A DNA stretch of 64,000 nucleotides from Gammaproteobacteria bacterium. GTDB lineage: Bacteria; Pseudomonadota; Gammaproteobacteria; Pseudomonadales; Azotimanducaceae. The stretch covers positions 100,122-164,121 of the forward strand of contig JAPOVK010000062.1 of NCBI GenBank assembly GCA_026708185.1, read 5' to 3'. A program made the translations under genes and the position numbers. Positions 55,966-64,000 of this stretch are shown piece after piece. How positions within the stretch are numbered: the stretch's first letter is position 1; the number at the start of each line of letters is the position of its first letter. The notes under the pieces were generated by a model. It worked only from the letters and a program-made list of their open reading frames with translations, did not search any database and had not been told where the DNA came from.

Positions 55966-57164
55966 CAGCTCGCGAAGCCGCGTGATCGGCATGCGGCGAG
56001 GAGGCTTAAGGCATCGAGCAGTCGATCGACGTCCGCCACGCGATGCGCCGCCGTCAGCGTCACGCGAAGCCGCGACGTACCTTGCGGCACGGTAGGCGGC
56101 CGAATGGCGCCGATCAAGAGACCGCGTTCCTTGAGCGCGCGGCTCAAGCCCAGCGCACGCGCCGGATCGCCGACAACCAAGGGCTGGATCGGTGACGTCG
56201 ATGGCAAGAGGTCGAAGCCGAGATCGCGGGTGCCCGCCTGGAAGCGGTCGATCAATGTCACCAGGTGTTCGCGTCGCCAGTCCTCGGCGACGGCGATCTC
56301 GAGGCTTCTCCGTGTCGCGACGGCCAGCGGGCTAGGCATGGCCGTCGTGAAGATGTAGTTGCGGGAGCGCTGGATGAGCGTTTCGATGAGTGCGTCCTCG
56401 CCGGCGACGAACGCGCCGGCCGTCCCGAAGGCCTTGCCGAGCGTGCCGACGAGTATGGGCACGTCCGACGTGGTGTAGCGTTCTGGATCCACCAAGCCCA
56501 CGCCGCCGGGGCCGTGCACGCCGATGCCGTGGGCGTCGTCGATCATGGCCCAGGCACGGTGGCGAGCCGATGCGGCCAACAGTTCGTCCAGCCGACATGT
56601 ATCCCCGTCCATGCTGAACGTGCCGTCGCTGACGATCAGCTTGCGCGTGGGTTCGTGTTCGACCGCGGCGAGCTTTGCCTCGAGATCGGCGCTGTCGCGG
56701 TGCGCGAACCACGAGAACGTGGCGCGGCTGATCCAGCCGCCGTCCAGGAGCGACGCGTGGTTCAGCCGATCCTGGAAGACGAAATCACCGACGCTCAACA
56801 GCGCGTTGATGACGCCGACATTGGCCGCGTAGCCGCTCCCGTAGAGCAGCGCCTTGGGGCGACCCGTGAACGCCGCGAGGGCTTCCTCGAGTTCCGCGTG
56901 CGCGGCGGTGTGGCCGGAGATCAGGTGCGACGCGCCGGTGCCCGTTCCCCAGCGGTCGATGCCGTGCTTGAAGGCTTCCGCCACGCGCGGGTCGTCGGCA
57001 AGCCCTAGGTAGTCGTTGCTGCTGAAGTTGAGGAACGCGCGGCCCTCGAGGGTGACCTCGCGTCCCTGTGGTCCCTCGAGTTTGTGCCGCACGCGGTACA
57101 TGTCCCGGCGCCGAAGATCGGCGAGGTTGCTCTTGAGATCGTCGAAACCCCGCGCGTGGCGCAT
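55965..57164 (-). CDS. bioF: 8-amino-7-oxononanoate synthase
   Basis: A 399-residue PLP enzyme that condenses pimeloyl-CoA/ACP with alanine. Landmarks are NFSSNDYLGLADDPRV, GTGTGASHLISGHTAAHAELE, SDGTFSMDGDTCRLDELL, DDAHGIGVHGPGG and the PLP lysine in GTLGKAFGTAGAF. It opens the bioF-bioD-bioA run. bioB and bioC are not in the window. A REP-like 14-mer lies four bases upstream of the start codon. Confidence 0.94.
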   Translation of the reverse strand: MRHARGFDDLKSNLADLRRRDMYRVRHKLEGPQGREVTLEGRAFLNFSSNDYLGLADDPRVAEAFKHGIDRWGTGTGASHLISGHTAAHAELEEALAAFTGRPKALLYGSGYAANVGVINALLSVGDFVFQDRLNHASLLDGGWISRATFSWFAHRDSADLEAKLAAVEHEPTRKLIVSDGTFSMDGDTCRLDELLAASARHRAWAMIDDAHGIGVHGPGGVGLVDPERYTTSDVPILVGTLGKAFGTAGAFVAGEDALIETLIQRSRNYIFTTAMPSPLAVATRRSLEIAVAEDWRREHLVTLIDRFQAGTRDLGFDLLPSTSPIQPLVVGDPARALGLSRALKERGLLIGAIRPPTVPQGTSRLRVTLTAAHRVADVDRLLDALSLLAACRSRGFAS

Positions 57165-57167
57165 GGT

Positions 57168-57181
57168 CTAGGCGCGTCGCC
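57168..57181. repeat. REP-like 14-mer CTAGGCGCGTCGCC
   Basis: Exact copy of the 14-mer at 6143-6156 (minus) and 60120-60133. Here the hairpin downstream is imperfect, and the element lies just before bioF rather than at a gene end, so no stop codon is involved. Confidence 0.6.
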
Positions 57182-57403
57182 AGGCGGCGAGCGATGGGCC
57201 CTTGGGAATTCTGCTCGATCGCAAAGGGGTCGCTCCTCACGGAAGTCGGGAGCATAACCGTGACGCGACACCTGCGCACCCGCACCAACGCGCTACGCTG
57301 TCGAGGCGCGGTTGATAACGTCCCGCGGATGTGGGTACGCTTGTGAACTTCGGCGGCTCGACGGTCGAGTCGGCTCAAAACCTTTTGTTGAGGGGAATCA
57401 CGA

Positions 57404-58594
57404 ATGGCACGAGAAGTCGTAGTCGTAGACAGCGTCCGCACGGGGCTTGCGAAGTCCCACCGCGGCAGCTTCAACCTGACGCGTTCCGACGACATGCTGG
57501 CGCACTGCATCGACGCGCTCCTGGAACGCAATCCCAACGTCGCGGCTGAAGAGGTCGAGGACGTCGTCGTCGGCGCCGCCAACCACACCGGCGAACAGGA
57601 CGGCAACCTGGCGCGGCTGGCCGTCGTGTTGTCCAAACTGCCGATCACCACGGCGGGGATGACCATCAACCGGTTCTGCTCGTCCGGCCTGCAATCCATC
57701 GCCATCGCCTCCAACCAGATCGCCTCCGGTCAGACCGACATCGCGATGGCTGGCGGCGTGGATTCGATCTCCGGCGCCACGCGCTCCCCGCGAGGTGGCA
57801 CGGACACCCGGAACCCGCGCCTGAAGGAGGAGAAGCCGGCGATCTTCATGGCCATGGGCAACACCGCTGAAGTGGTCGCGCGCCGCTACCAGGTCACCCG
57901 CGAGATGCAGGACGAATACGCGCTGCAAAGCCAGCTTCGCTACGCCAAGGCGCAGTCCGCCGGCTGGATCGGCGACGAGATCGTGCCGATGCCCGCGACC
58001 ATGAAGGTGGTCGACCGGGAAACCGGCGAAGAGAGCTTCGCCGAGGTGGTCGTGGATCGGGACGAATGCAACCGCCCCAATTCCACCATCGAGGGACTGT
58101 CGGGGTTGCCGCCAGCCTTCGAGGAAGACGGTACCGTGACCGCGGGCAATGCATCGCAGCTATCGGATGGTGCTTCCATGACCTTGTTGATGAGCGCCGA
58201 CCGCGCGAATCAACTGGGTCTCAAGCCGATGGGCGTCTACCGCGGCTTCACCGTTGCGGCCTGCGAGCCGGACGAGATGGGCATCGGACCGGTGTATGCC
58301 ATTCCGCGACTCCTCGAGAACGCTGGGCTGCGCAAGGACGACGTCGACCTGTGGGAACTGAACGAGGCGTTCGCATCGCAGTGCGTCTATTGCCGGAACG
58401 AACTTGACCTCGACAACGAGAAGTACAACGTCAACGGCGGCAGCATCTCGATCGGTCACCCGTTCGGCATGACCGGCTCGCGCTGCACGGGCACCATCCT
58501 GCGCGAACTCGAGCGTCGCCAGCAGCGCTACGGCGTGGTGACGATGTGCATCGGCGGTGGTCAGGGCGCGGCCGGGCTCTTCGAGCGCGCCTGA
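57404..58594 (+). CDS. Acetyl-CoA acetyltransferase (thiolase)
   Basis: A 396-residue thiolase that cleaves or forms 3-ketoacyl-CoA. The nucleophile is Cys92 ([12 protein letters not shown]), the histidine is in [11 protein letters not shown], and the second cysteine is in [10 protein letters not shown]. The family signature NEAFA is present. A GAGGGG site precedes the ATG. Whether it acts in beta-oxidation or in acetoacetyl-CoA synthesis is unclear because no partner gene is adjacent. Two hairpins follow. Confidence 0.93.
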   Translation: MAREVVVVDSVRTGLAKSHRGSFNLTRSDDMLAHCIDALLERNPNVAAEEVEDVVVGAANHTGEQDGNLARLAVVLSKLPITTAGMTINRFCSSGLQSIAIASNQIASGQTDIAMAGGVDSISGATRSPRGGTDTRNPRLKEEKPAIFMAMGNTAEVVARRYQVTREMQDEYALQSQLRYAKAQSAGWIGDEIVPMPATMKVVDRETGEESFAEVVVDRDECNRPNSTIEGLSGLPPAFEEDGTVTAGNASQLSDGASMTLLMSADRANQLGLKPMGVYRGFTVAACEPDEMGIGPVYAIPRLLENAGLRKDDVDLWELNEAFASQCVYCRNELDLDNEKYNVNGGSISIGHPFGMTGSRCTGTILRELERRQQRYGVVTMCIGGGQGAAGLFERA

Positions 58595-58609
58595 CCCTTC
58601 GCCACGACG

Positions 58610-58683
58610 GCGCTCGAATGCTCTGGCGTTCGAGCGCACCGCGAAACAAGAAGCCGGCGATCGCGAATGCGGTCGCCGGCTTC
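58610..58683 (+). terminator. Two stem-loops after the thiolase gene
   Basis: GCGCTCGAA (58610-58618) pairs with TTCGAGCGC (58629-58637). Then an 11-bp stem pairs 58650-58660 with 58673-58683. The second is a stronger hairpin but has only a weak T-run after it. Confidence 0.55.
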
Positions 58684-58767
58684 GTTACATCTTGATACTG
58701 TGCCGCAATGGGCAGGAAACCGTTGTCGGTGACACTCACCGGTCGTGGGGCGGCACGGTGAACGTGC

Positions 58768-59337
58768 ATGGCAAGTCGAGTGCCCGCTGAACGCCAGGTG
58801 ACCATGCGAGGCGCGATGGCTGCCGCGCTTATTTTGGCGTGCCCGTTTGCCGGCGCCGCCGCCGACGTGGCGGAGACCAACGGCGCTGCCGTGCGCCTTT
58901 CGGCACCCGGCACATCGAGCGCCGCCTCCGAGGGCCTGTCCGCGAACCCCTACGCGGGGATCAGCAACGAGCAACTGGCGGACGTCGCGGATCGTTGGGA
59001 CGCCTTGAACCAGGACGAGCGGCGGTGGTTTTTCGTCGAAGTGCGCAAGCGACTGATGGCCACCGACGGCGCGCGTCCGATCTCCATTGGCGCGAGTGCC
59101 CGGTTCGGACAGGTGGTGCGCAATCGAGACGGCACGGTGGCGCGCATCGAGACGACGCGCGTCACGGCCCAGCCCGCCGCGACCACGGACGCCCGCGACG
59201 ACCCTCGAGCCTACGGCCTCGGCTTCGAACGCCGTCTAGAGGTGCAAGCCGGATCCGACGGTAGCCCGACGCCGGCGAGCGTTCGAGTACCGACCTCCGG
59301 GGACCAGCGCTCAGCCAAGCCGAACGGTGGGACTTGA
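58768..59337 (+). CDS. Secreted protein of unknown function preceding a two-component system
   Basis: A 189-residue protein with a signal peptide (ALILACPFAGAAAD); the real start may be the ATG at 58804, which gives a tidier leader. The mature part has a helical segment (LADVADRWDALNQDERRWFFVEVRKRLM) and a polar C-terminal tail. The stop and the response-regulator start share TGATG, so the three genes are coupled. It could be a periplasmic partner of the histidine kinase, but that is only context. Confidence 0.7.
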   Translation: MASRVPAERQVTMRGAMAAALILACPFAGAAADVAETNGAAVRLSAPGTSSAASEGLSANPYAGISNEQLADVADRWDALNQDERRWFFVEVRKRLMATDGARPISIGASARFGQVVRNRDGTVARIETTRVTAQPAATTDARDDPRAYGLGFERRLEVQAGSDGSPTPASVRVPTSGDQRSAKPNGGT

Positions 59338-60041
59338 TGGCCAAGGCGGTCGAAGACCGTGCGCGGCTGCTTGTCGTAGACGACGATCCCGAACTCCGAG
59401 AGCTCATCACCGCGTACCTGACGAAACAGGGCTACCACATCACCGCGGTTGCCGATGGGGTCGAGATGGACGGCGCACTCCTCGCCGAGGACATCGACCT
59501 GGTCATCCTGGACTTGATGCTGCCCGGCGAGGATGGCCTGTCGATCGCCAAGCGGCTGAAGCAGGACACCAACACGCCGATCATCATCGTCTCTGCTCAG
59601 GGCGAAGACGTTGACCGCATCGTCGGGCTCGAGGTCGGCGCGGATGACTACATTGCCAAGCCCTTCAATCCGCGCGAATTGCTCGCACGCGTCCGCGCGG
59701 TCATGCGCCGCGCGCATGGCAAAGGGAGCGACGGCGGTGCCGTGCCATTCGGTGAGTACCGGCTCGACCTCAATGCGCAGCGCCTGTCCAAGGGAGGTGA
59801 GCCGGTGGCGCTGACCTCCGGCGAACTGGACTTGCTGACCATTCTCGTCCGCCATCCCAATCGCGTTCTCGACAGGGACCGCATTCTCGATCTGTTGACC
59901 GGCGCGGAACGGTCCCCGTTCGATCGCAGCATCGACGTGCGTATCACGCGCTTGCGCAGCAAGATCGAACCGAACCCGGGCTCGCCGACCTACATACGTA
60001 CGGTCTGGGGCAAGGGTTACATGTTCTGCCCGGACGCCTAG
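59337..60041 (+). CDS. OmpR-family response regulator
   Basis: A 234-residue two-component regulator. The receiver has the acidic pocket (VVDDD), phospho-acceptor Asp59 (VILDLMLPGEDG) and the lysine in IAKPFNPREL. Residues about 140-230 form a winged helix (ALTSGELDLLTILVRHPNRVLDRDRI ... YIRTVWGKGYMF). The start ATG overlaps the previous stop. The stop TAG begins a REP-like repeat. The kinase gene follows after 123 bases. Confidence 0.94.
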   Translation: MAKAVEDRARLLVVDDDPELRELITAYLTKQGYHITAVADGVEMDGALLAEDIDLVILDLMLPGEDGLSIAKRLKQDTNTPIIIVSAQGEDVDRIVGLEVGADDYIAKPFNPRELLARVRAVMRRAHGKGSDGGAVPFGEYRLDLNAQRLSKGGEPVALTSGELDLLTILVRHPNRVLDRDRILDLLTGAERSPFDRSIDVRITRLRSKIEPNPGSPTYIRTVWGKGYMFCPDA

Positions 60042-60144
60042 GCGCGTCGGCGCGTCCTTCGGACGTGCCGGCGTAGAAGCACGGGCGCACGACGGCGTAC
60101 TAGAATCGCGGGCAAGCAACTAGGCGCGTCGCCCGCGCGACGCG
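60038..60144. repeat. Two REP-like elements between response regulator and kinase genes
   Basis: Unit 1 starts CTAGGCGCGTCGG at 60038, with hairpin GGCGCGTCC / TTC / GGACGTGCC (one G-T pair, 60049-60069). Unit 2 starts CTAGGCGCGTCGCC at 60120, with an 8-bp stem CGCGTCGC / CCGC / GCGACGCG (60125-60144). The TAG of unit 1 is the response-regulator stop codon. Both point the same way. Confidence 0.7.
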
Positions 60145-60164
60145 ATCGTACGGCGATCAGCGCG

Positions 60165-61478
60165 ATGAGACTGCCCTCCACGCTCCTCTCGCGAACGAAC
60201 ATCGTGCTCGGTTTGAGTGCGGCGGGCATTGCTGCGACGTCGATCCTGGCGTTGGCGATGTTCGTCATCCGGCCCATCCAGGATCGATCCGCCGACGACG
60301 AGGCCGGTCTGATCGTGTTGTCGGCGAAAACGTGGGTCGAGCTTTCGCCGGAGGCGCGACTCTATTTCGCCTTGGAGATGCTCCAGGAACACGACCTGAC
60401 CATTCTGGCCGAGCCCCGCCAATTGCCGTTCGTCGACGCCGGCAACGCCTATTACGAACTGCTGGCGAGCAAGTTGAGCCAGCGCTTGGGCGATCCCGTC
60501 CAACTCATGGAGAGCGACGGGCTCGTGTGGGCAAACATCCCTGCTGGCGGCGTTGTCCTGCAGATCGGCATCTCGCCCGAGCGGCGGGCTTCCGAGCCGC
60601 TGTACGTGATCATCTCGGTCGTCCTGATCGGGGCGGTGATCGTGTTCGCGACATCGGTGCACATCGTCCGGCGGGTCGCGGGTCCCCTGTCGGAGGCGGC
60701 GCGGGCGGTCGAGTCCTTTCGCGGTGCCGAGCCGTTCGCGCCACTGCCCGAGGAAGGCCCAGCCGAACTGGTCACTTTGGCGGCGAGCTTCAACGCCATG
60801 GCGCGCGACGTCAGCGAACTGCTGTCCAATCGCACGACGCTCCTTGCCGGCATCTCCCACGATTTACGCACGCCGCTGACGCGGATGCGGTTCGCCGTGG
60901 AGTTGCTGCCCGACGACGTGGACCGGGAGATCGTGGCACGGTTCGAACGCAACCTGAGCGCCATGGAGGAATTGATCTCCAACGCCTTGCGTTTCGCCCG
61001 GGGGACGGGCGAAGACGCCCACCCGCTGGATTTCGAGGCGTACCTCGAGTCCGTGGTCGCCGGCATCGATGACGACCTCGGCGTGGAATGGCGTGACGGT
61101 CCATTCGGCGAGGTGAACCTGGCGCCGGAGGCGTTCCAGCGGGTCCTCACCAACCTGGTCGTCAACGCACGGCAGCACGGCGGCGGTGCCGAGATCATGG
61201 TGGACAACGGTGCCGACGGGGTCGTGGTGCATGTGCTGGACCACGGTCCGGGGATTCCCGAGCACGATCGGGAAAAGGTATTCCAGCCGTTCTATCGCCT
61301 GGATGGTTCGCGGCGCCAGGCGACGGGGGGCAGCGGCCTCGGTCTCGCCATCGTCCGCCAGCTATGCCAGGCGCACGGCTGGGACATCAGGCTCGAGCGG
61401 GCCGCCGGCGGCGGCACCGACGCGCGGGTCGCCATCCCCATCGGCGAAGCCAGCGCGCCCGGAGGGGGGCAAGGGTAG
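60165..61478 (+). CDS. Sensor histidine kinase, EnvZ-like
   Basis: A 437-residue inner-membrane kinase. Two membrane helices flank a periplasmic region (about residues 12-34 and 146-167), then a HAMP linker, and the H-box GISHDLRTPLTRMRF with His232. The ATP domain has LVVNARQHG, LDHGPGIP, FYRLDG and GGSGLGLAIVRQLC. It pairs with the upstream regulator. The stop TAG begins a repeat shared with the SDR gene end. The signal is unknown. Confidence 0.93.
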   Translation: MRLPSTLLSRTNIVLGLSAAGIAATSILALAMFVIRPIQDRSADDEAGLIVLSAKTWVELSPEARLYFALEMLQEHDLTILAEPRQLPFVDAGNAYYELLASKLSQRLGDPVQLMESDGLVWANIPAGGVVLQIGISPERRASEPLYVIISVVLIGAVIVFATSVHIVRRVAGPLSEAARAVESFRGAEPFAPLPEEGPAELVTLAASFNAMARDVSELLSNRTTLLAGISHDLRTPLTRMRFAVELLPDDVDREIVARFERNLSAMEELISNALRFARGTGEDAHPLDFEAYLESVVAGIDDDLGVEWRDGPFGEVNLAPEAFQRVLTNLVVNARQHGGGAEIMVDNGADGVVVHVLDHGPGIPEHDREKVFQPFYRLDGSRRQATGGSGLGLAIVRQLCQAHGWDIRLERAAGGGTDARVAIPIGEASAPGGGQG

Positions 61479-61530
61479 GCGAGAACGCGAAGCGTTCTCG
61501 AACGCGCCCGAAGGGCGCGCATTCGCCTAG
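61476..61530. repeat. REP-like double element at the end of convergent genes
   Basis: Plus head TAGGCGAGAACGC (61476) with hairpin GAGAACGC / GAA / GCGTTCTC (61481-61499). Minus head CTAGGCGAATGCG (from 61530) with hairpin CGCGCCC / GAA / GGGCGCG (61503-61519). The two TAGs are the stop codons of the kinase and the SDR. It likely also terminates both transcripts. Confidence 0.8.
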
Positions 61531-62339
61531 ATGATGTCAGCCGGTTCGAGGTTGAACTCCTCGATCACCTGGTCGGCATAGTCGATACGACCGGTGATGG
61601 CGGCCGGGTCGCCGTTGCAGAGCCTCAAGCAGGCCTCGGCCATGTGTTCCACCGGGGTGACCCGATCCTTGTTGCTGTCGTTGATGAGCTTGTGGTGCAC
61701 CACGCCCGGCGTGGCCACCAGGCCCGGCGAGATGACGTTGGCGGCGACTCCCGTTCCGTAGAGTTCCTGGGCGAGCCCGGTCGTGAACCGTTCCAGGGCG
61801 GCCTTGCACATTCCGTAGACGGTGCCGCCGTGGCCGCCGGGCGCCGCCGCTTGTGGATGGATGGCGGCATGCGAGGAGATGTTGAGGATCCAGCCGGCAC
61901 CCCGCTCGACCATGGATGGCAGACACAGTTGGGCGAGTTCGAAGGGCCCCCACACCTGCACGTCCATCATGATGCGGAAGCGCTTCTCGGCGAAGTCCTT
62001 GACCGGCATGAACCAGGTCACCGCGGCGTTGTTGACCAGGATGTCCACCGGACCGTAGGCGGCTTCGGTGGCGGTGATGAGGTTGTGCCGGTCTTCGGCC
62101 ACGGACAGATCGGCCTTCACCGCGATGGCCTCGCCGCCGGCGTCGCGGATGGCTTGCACTGTCTCGTTGATGGAGCCCGGCAGGAAGTGGTCGGACGGAT
62201 CGACGGACCGAGCCGAGACCACCACCTTGGCCCCCTCCATGGCGTAGCGCTTCGCGATGGCTTCGCCGATGCCGCGGCTGGCGCCTGTGACGACGGCGAC
62301 CTGGCCGCCCAATAATCCGTTTCGATTCACTGCTGGCAT
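61527..62339 (-). CDS. Short-chain dehydrogenase/reductase (SDR family)
   Basis: A 270-residue NAD(P)-dependent oxidoreductase. The cofactor motif is VTGASRGIGEAIA, followed by ILVNNAAV, the catalytic serine in LNISSHAAIHP and Y-x-x-x-K in TVYGMCKAAL. The ATG at 62339 has GGGAGGG seven bases upstream and was preferred over ATGs at 62345 and 62363. The substrate cannot be predicted. The stop lies in a REP-like repeat. Confidence 0.9.
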   Translation of the reverse strand: MPAVNRNGLLGGQVAVVTGASRGIGEAIAKRYAMEGAKVVVSARSVDPSDHFLPGSINETVQAIRDAGGEAIAVKADLSVAEDRHNLITATEAAYGPVDILVNNAAVTWFMPVKDFAEKRFRIMMDVQVWGPFELAQLCLPSMVERGAGWILNISSHAAIHPQAAAPGGHGGTVYGMCKAALERFTTGLAQELYGTGVAANVISPGLVATPGVVHHKLINDSNKDRVTPVEHMAEACLRLCNGDPAAITGRIDYADQVIEEFNLEPADII

Positions 62340-62406
62340 GTGCATTCCCTCCCAACGTGGCATGCGCGCTTAGGCGCGCGCGCAAAGTTCACCATCATAA
62401 CCCTTG

Positions 62407-63450
62407 TCATCCGTCCCTGTAGTCGCGGACCACGCGGGAACCGATGCCGGTCAACACCTCGTAGGGAATGGTCCCTGCGGCCGCGGCGACGTCGTCGACG
62501 CGTACCGTGTGCCCGAACACCTCCAGCCAGTCGCCGACGGCGACAGGCGTTCGGGCTGCCGTGACATCCACGTGCATGAGATCCATGGAGATGCGCCCGA
62601 TCACGGGCAGGCGCTGACCCCGATGGGCGACGACGCCGCGGTTTGAGATCGCGCGCGGAACCCCGTCCGCATAGCCGATGCCCAATACCGCGACGCGGGT
62701 CTTGCGGGCCGTCCTGAACGTCCCGTCATAGCCGACCGGCTCGCCTGGGCGGACGGTGCGCAGTCCGACGACGCGCGCTTCCAGCGTCGCGACGGGTCGC
62801 ATCGGACTGCGGCCGGTTGAGAACGGGTTGCCGCCGTAGAGGGCGATGCCCGGGCGCGCGACGTCGCTGCCGATGCCCGACAGCACGCCCGCCGAGTTGC
62901 CAAGGCTGGTGCGCGCCTCGGGAAAGAGGCGCGTCAAGGCGGAAAAGCGGGCGGCCTGGCGGTCGCTCAGCGGATCCCCGCGCCGGTCCGCGTTGGCGAG
63001 GTGGGACAGCACCAGGGTCACGAGCAAGCCGTCGAACTGGCCCGGGTCGAAGCTCCTGGAATCGAAGCCAAGCCGGCGCATCCCGGTATCGACATGCACG
63101 GCGGCCGGCAGGTGCCGATAGTGTTGCCAACGGCCGACCTGGGCTGAGTCGTTGAGCACGGGCGTCAGGCCGTTCGCGGCCATGCGCCCGGCATCGTCGG
63201 CGTCCATCGGCCCGGAGAAGACGTAGACGCGCCCCTCCCCGACACGGCCCGCGAGATCCAACCCCTCCGCCACGGTGGCCACGAAGAAGTCGACACAACC
63301 TCCTTGGCAAAGCGCTTCGGCGATGCGGCGCGCGCCGAGGCCGTAGCCGTCTGCCTTGACGACGGCGCCCGCGCCGGGCGCGGTGCCGGCGAATGTCCGA
63401 TAGTTGGCGCGGAGCGCGGCGAGGTCGACTGTCAGGCGGGCAAGGTCCAT
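62407..63450 (-). CDS. alr: Alanine racemase
   Basis: A 347-residue PLP enzyme that supplies D-alanine for peptidoglycan. The PLP lysine is Lys32 (VVKADGYGLGA), followed by HVDTGMRRLGF, GIALYGGNPF, VGYDGTF and GRISMDLMHVDVT with the second-domain elements. The start ATG at 63450 gives the normal N-terminus. The ATL gene lies upstream on the same strand with a 19-base gap, so the two may be cotranscribed. Confidence 0.94.
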   Translation of the reverse strand: MDLARLTVDLAALRANYRTFAGTAPGAGAVVKADGYGLGARRIAEALCQGGCVDFFVATVAEGLDLAGRVGEGRVYVFSGPMDADDAGRMAANGLTPVLNDSAQVGRWQHYRHLPAAVHVDTGMRRLGFDSRSFDPGQFDGLLVTLVLSHLANADRRGDPLSDRQAARFSALTRLFPEARTSLGNSAGVLSGIGSDVARPGIALYGGNPFSTGRSPMRPVATLEARVVGLRTVRPGEPVGYDGTFRTARKTRVAVLGIGYADGVPRAISNRGVVAHRGQRLPVIGRISMDLMHVDVTAARTPVAVGDWLEVFGHTVRVDDVAAAAGTIPYEVLTGIGSRVVRDYRDG

Positions 63451-63469
63451 CGGGGGCGCCGGTCGATTG

Positions 63470-63778
63470 TCACGGTGTCCAGCGGAAGCGGGCGAGGCTG
63501 ATGCGGTCGTCGCGGATGTCGATCCCCTCGCTGCGCAGCCGGTCCTGCTGGTGTCGACCAGCGGCACCGGACAGCGACACGCGGCCGCGGGCATTCACGA
63601 CGCGATGCCACGGCAAGCGGGTGTCCGTCGGCAAGGTGGCGAGTGTGCGGCCGACGCGCCGGGCGCCGCGCGGCAGACCGGCGAGTTCCGCCACATGCCC
63701 GTATGTCGCCACCGTGCCCGCGGGGATGCTCCCAACGATTTGCCATATGCGCTCATCGACGCTGGCGTTCGGCATCAT
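63470..63778 (-). CDS. Alkyltransferase-like protein (ATL; MGMT family without active cysteine)
   Basis: A 102-residue homologue of the DNA-binding domain of O6-alkylguanine-DNA alkyltransferase. The active-site P-C-H-R is P-W-H-R (LPWHRVVNARGRVS), which defines ATL proteins; they bind alkylated guanine and hand it to nucleotide-excision repair rather than removing the alkyl group. The AGLPRGARRVG loop supports DNA binding. The ATG at 63778 has GGAG seven bases upstream. Confidence 0.88.
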   Translation of the reverse strand: MMPNASVDERIWQIVGSIPAGTVATYGHVAELAGLPRGARRVGRTLATLPTDTRLPWHRVVNARGRVSLSGAAGRHQQDRLRSEGIDIRDDRISLARFRWTP

Positions 63779-63851
63779 CGTGTGCTCCACGAATGTGCAA
63801 CGCGGGGGTTGAATAACCGAAATCCGCCCCTATGATACGCACCGCGCCGGT

Positions 63852-63878
63852 TTAGCACTCTCCTCGATCGAGTGCTAA
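63852..63878. promoter_or_regulatory. CIRCE operator
   Basis: TTAGCACTC, a nine-base spacer, then GAGTGCTAA: a perfect match to the HrcA-binding consensus. It lies 50 bases upstream of groES, so the chaperonin operon is probably repressed by HrcA and induced by heat. Confidence 0.95.
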
Positions 63879-63927
63879 ACCAGGTGAGGGACTGGGATTC
63901 AGTTAGGCATTTGGGAGAACGCTAGTC

Positions 63928-64000
63928 ATGAACATCCGACCACTACACGACCGCGTGGTCGTGCGCCGCATCGAGGAGGACGCCATGTCCGCCGGCGGCA
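63928..64000 (+). CDS. groES: Co-chaperonin GroES, 5' part
   Basis: The first 24 residues read [20 protein letters not shown], the standard GroES N-terminus. The gene runs off the right edge. A CIRCE element precedes it, and a ribosome-site-like GGGAG lies at 63913-63917. groEL should follow outside the window. Confidence 0.93.
   Translation, partial: MNIRPLHDRVVVRRIEEDAMSAGG

Noticed and set aside
63470..63778. Active O6-alkylguanine-DNA alkyltransferase
   Set aside because: The active-site cysteine of P-C-H-R is tryptophan here, so an ATL protein is the better call.

Overview
The window looks like chromosome of a high-GC Gammaproteobacterium. The pointers are an adjacent cmoA-cmoB tRNA-modification pair, a Pseudomonas-type class Ia ribonucleotide reductase with two ATP-cones, a CIRCE-controlled groES, ppx/ppk, bioFDA, RND efflux genes and three TonB-dependent receptors. 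Three phytanoyl-CoA-dioxygenase-family genes, several acyl-CoA enzymes and two amidohydrolases suggest an aerobic heterotroph, perhaps marine or host-associated. I cannot name a genus. No rRNA, tRNA, CRISPR array, prophage or transposase gene was seen.

Layout. 1-6.1 kb: tail of an alpha/beta hydrolase, a RidA / membrane / nuclease-like fusion protein, and a dipeptide/oligopeptide-type ABC importer without ATPase genes. 6.1-10 kb: PhyH dioxygenase, TesB thioesterase, a small coiled-coil membrane protein and an amidohydrolase. 10-14.9 kb: an acyl-CoA cluster (enoyl-CoA hydratase family, GNAT, acyl-CoA ligase fused to a VOC domain, a 100-residue protein). It ends in a gene of the glycine/betaine/D-proline reductase selenoprotein B family that is interrupted by an in-frame TGA followed by a SECIS-like hairpin. 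15-23.2 kb: an N-acyl-D-amino-acid deacylase-like gene, then nrdB and nrdA; nrdA carries a complete 361-residue intein with a LAGLIDADG endonuclease. 23.2-32 kb: glpK, ppx, ppk, cmoA, cmoB, a CYTH protein, a winged-helix tail-anchored protein and an acyl-CoA dehydrogenase. 32-40.6 kb: PhyH, an RND pump, a DUF3750 protein, an APC permease and a decayed MFS transporter. 40.6-54 kb: PhyH, three TonB-dependent receptors, a heptad-repeat coiled-coil protein, a flippase-like transporter, a frameshifted lipoprotein and a peroxiredoxin. 54-64 kb: bioF-bioD-bioA, a thiolase, a secreted protein plus two-component system, an SDR, alanine racemase, an alkyltransferase-like protein and the start of groES.

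Two sequence-level themes run across the window. First, small palindromic elements with a TAGGCG head (REP-like) sit exactly at gene ends, so that the head supplies the TAG stop codon of at least six genes. A second 28-bp repeat encodes the same C-terminal tail in two unrelated proteins. Second, several genes need more than a plain ORF call: the probable selenocysteine gene, the intein with Gly as the +1 residue, cmoB with no ordinary start codon, and two frameshifted genes.
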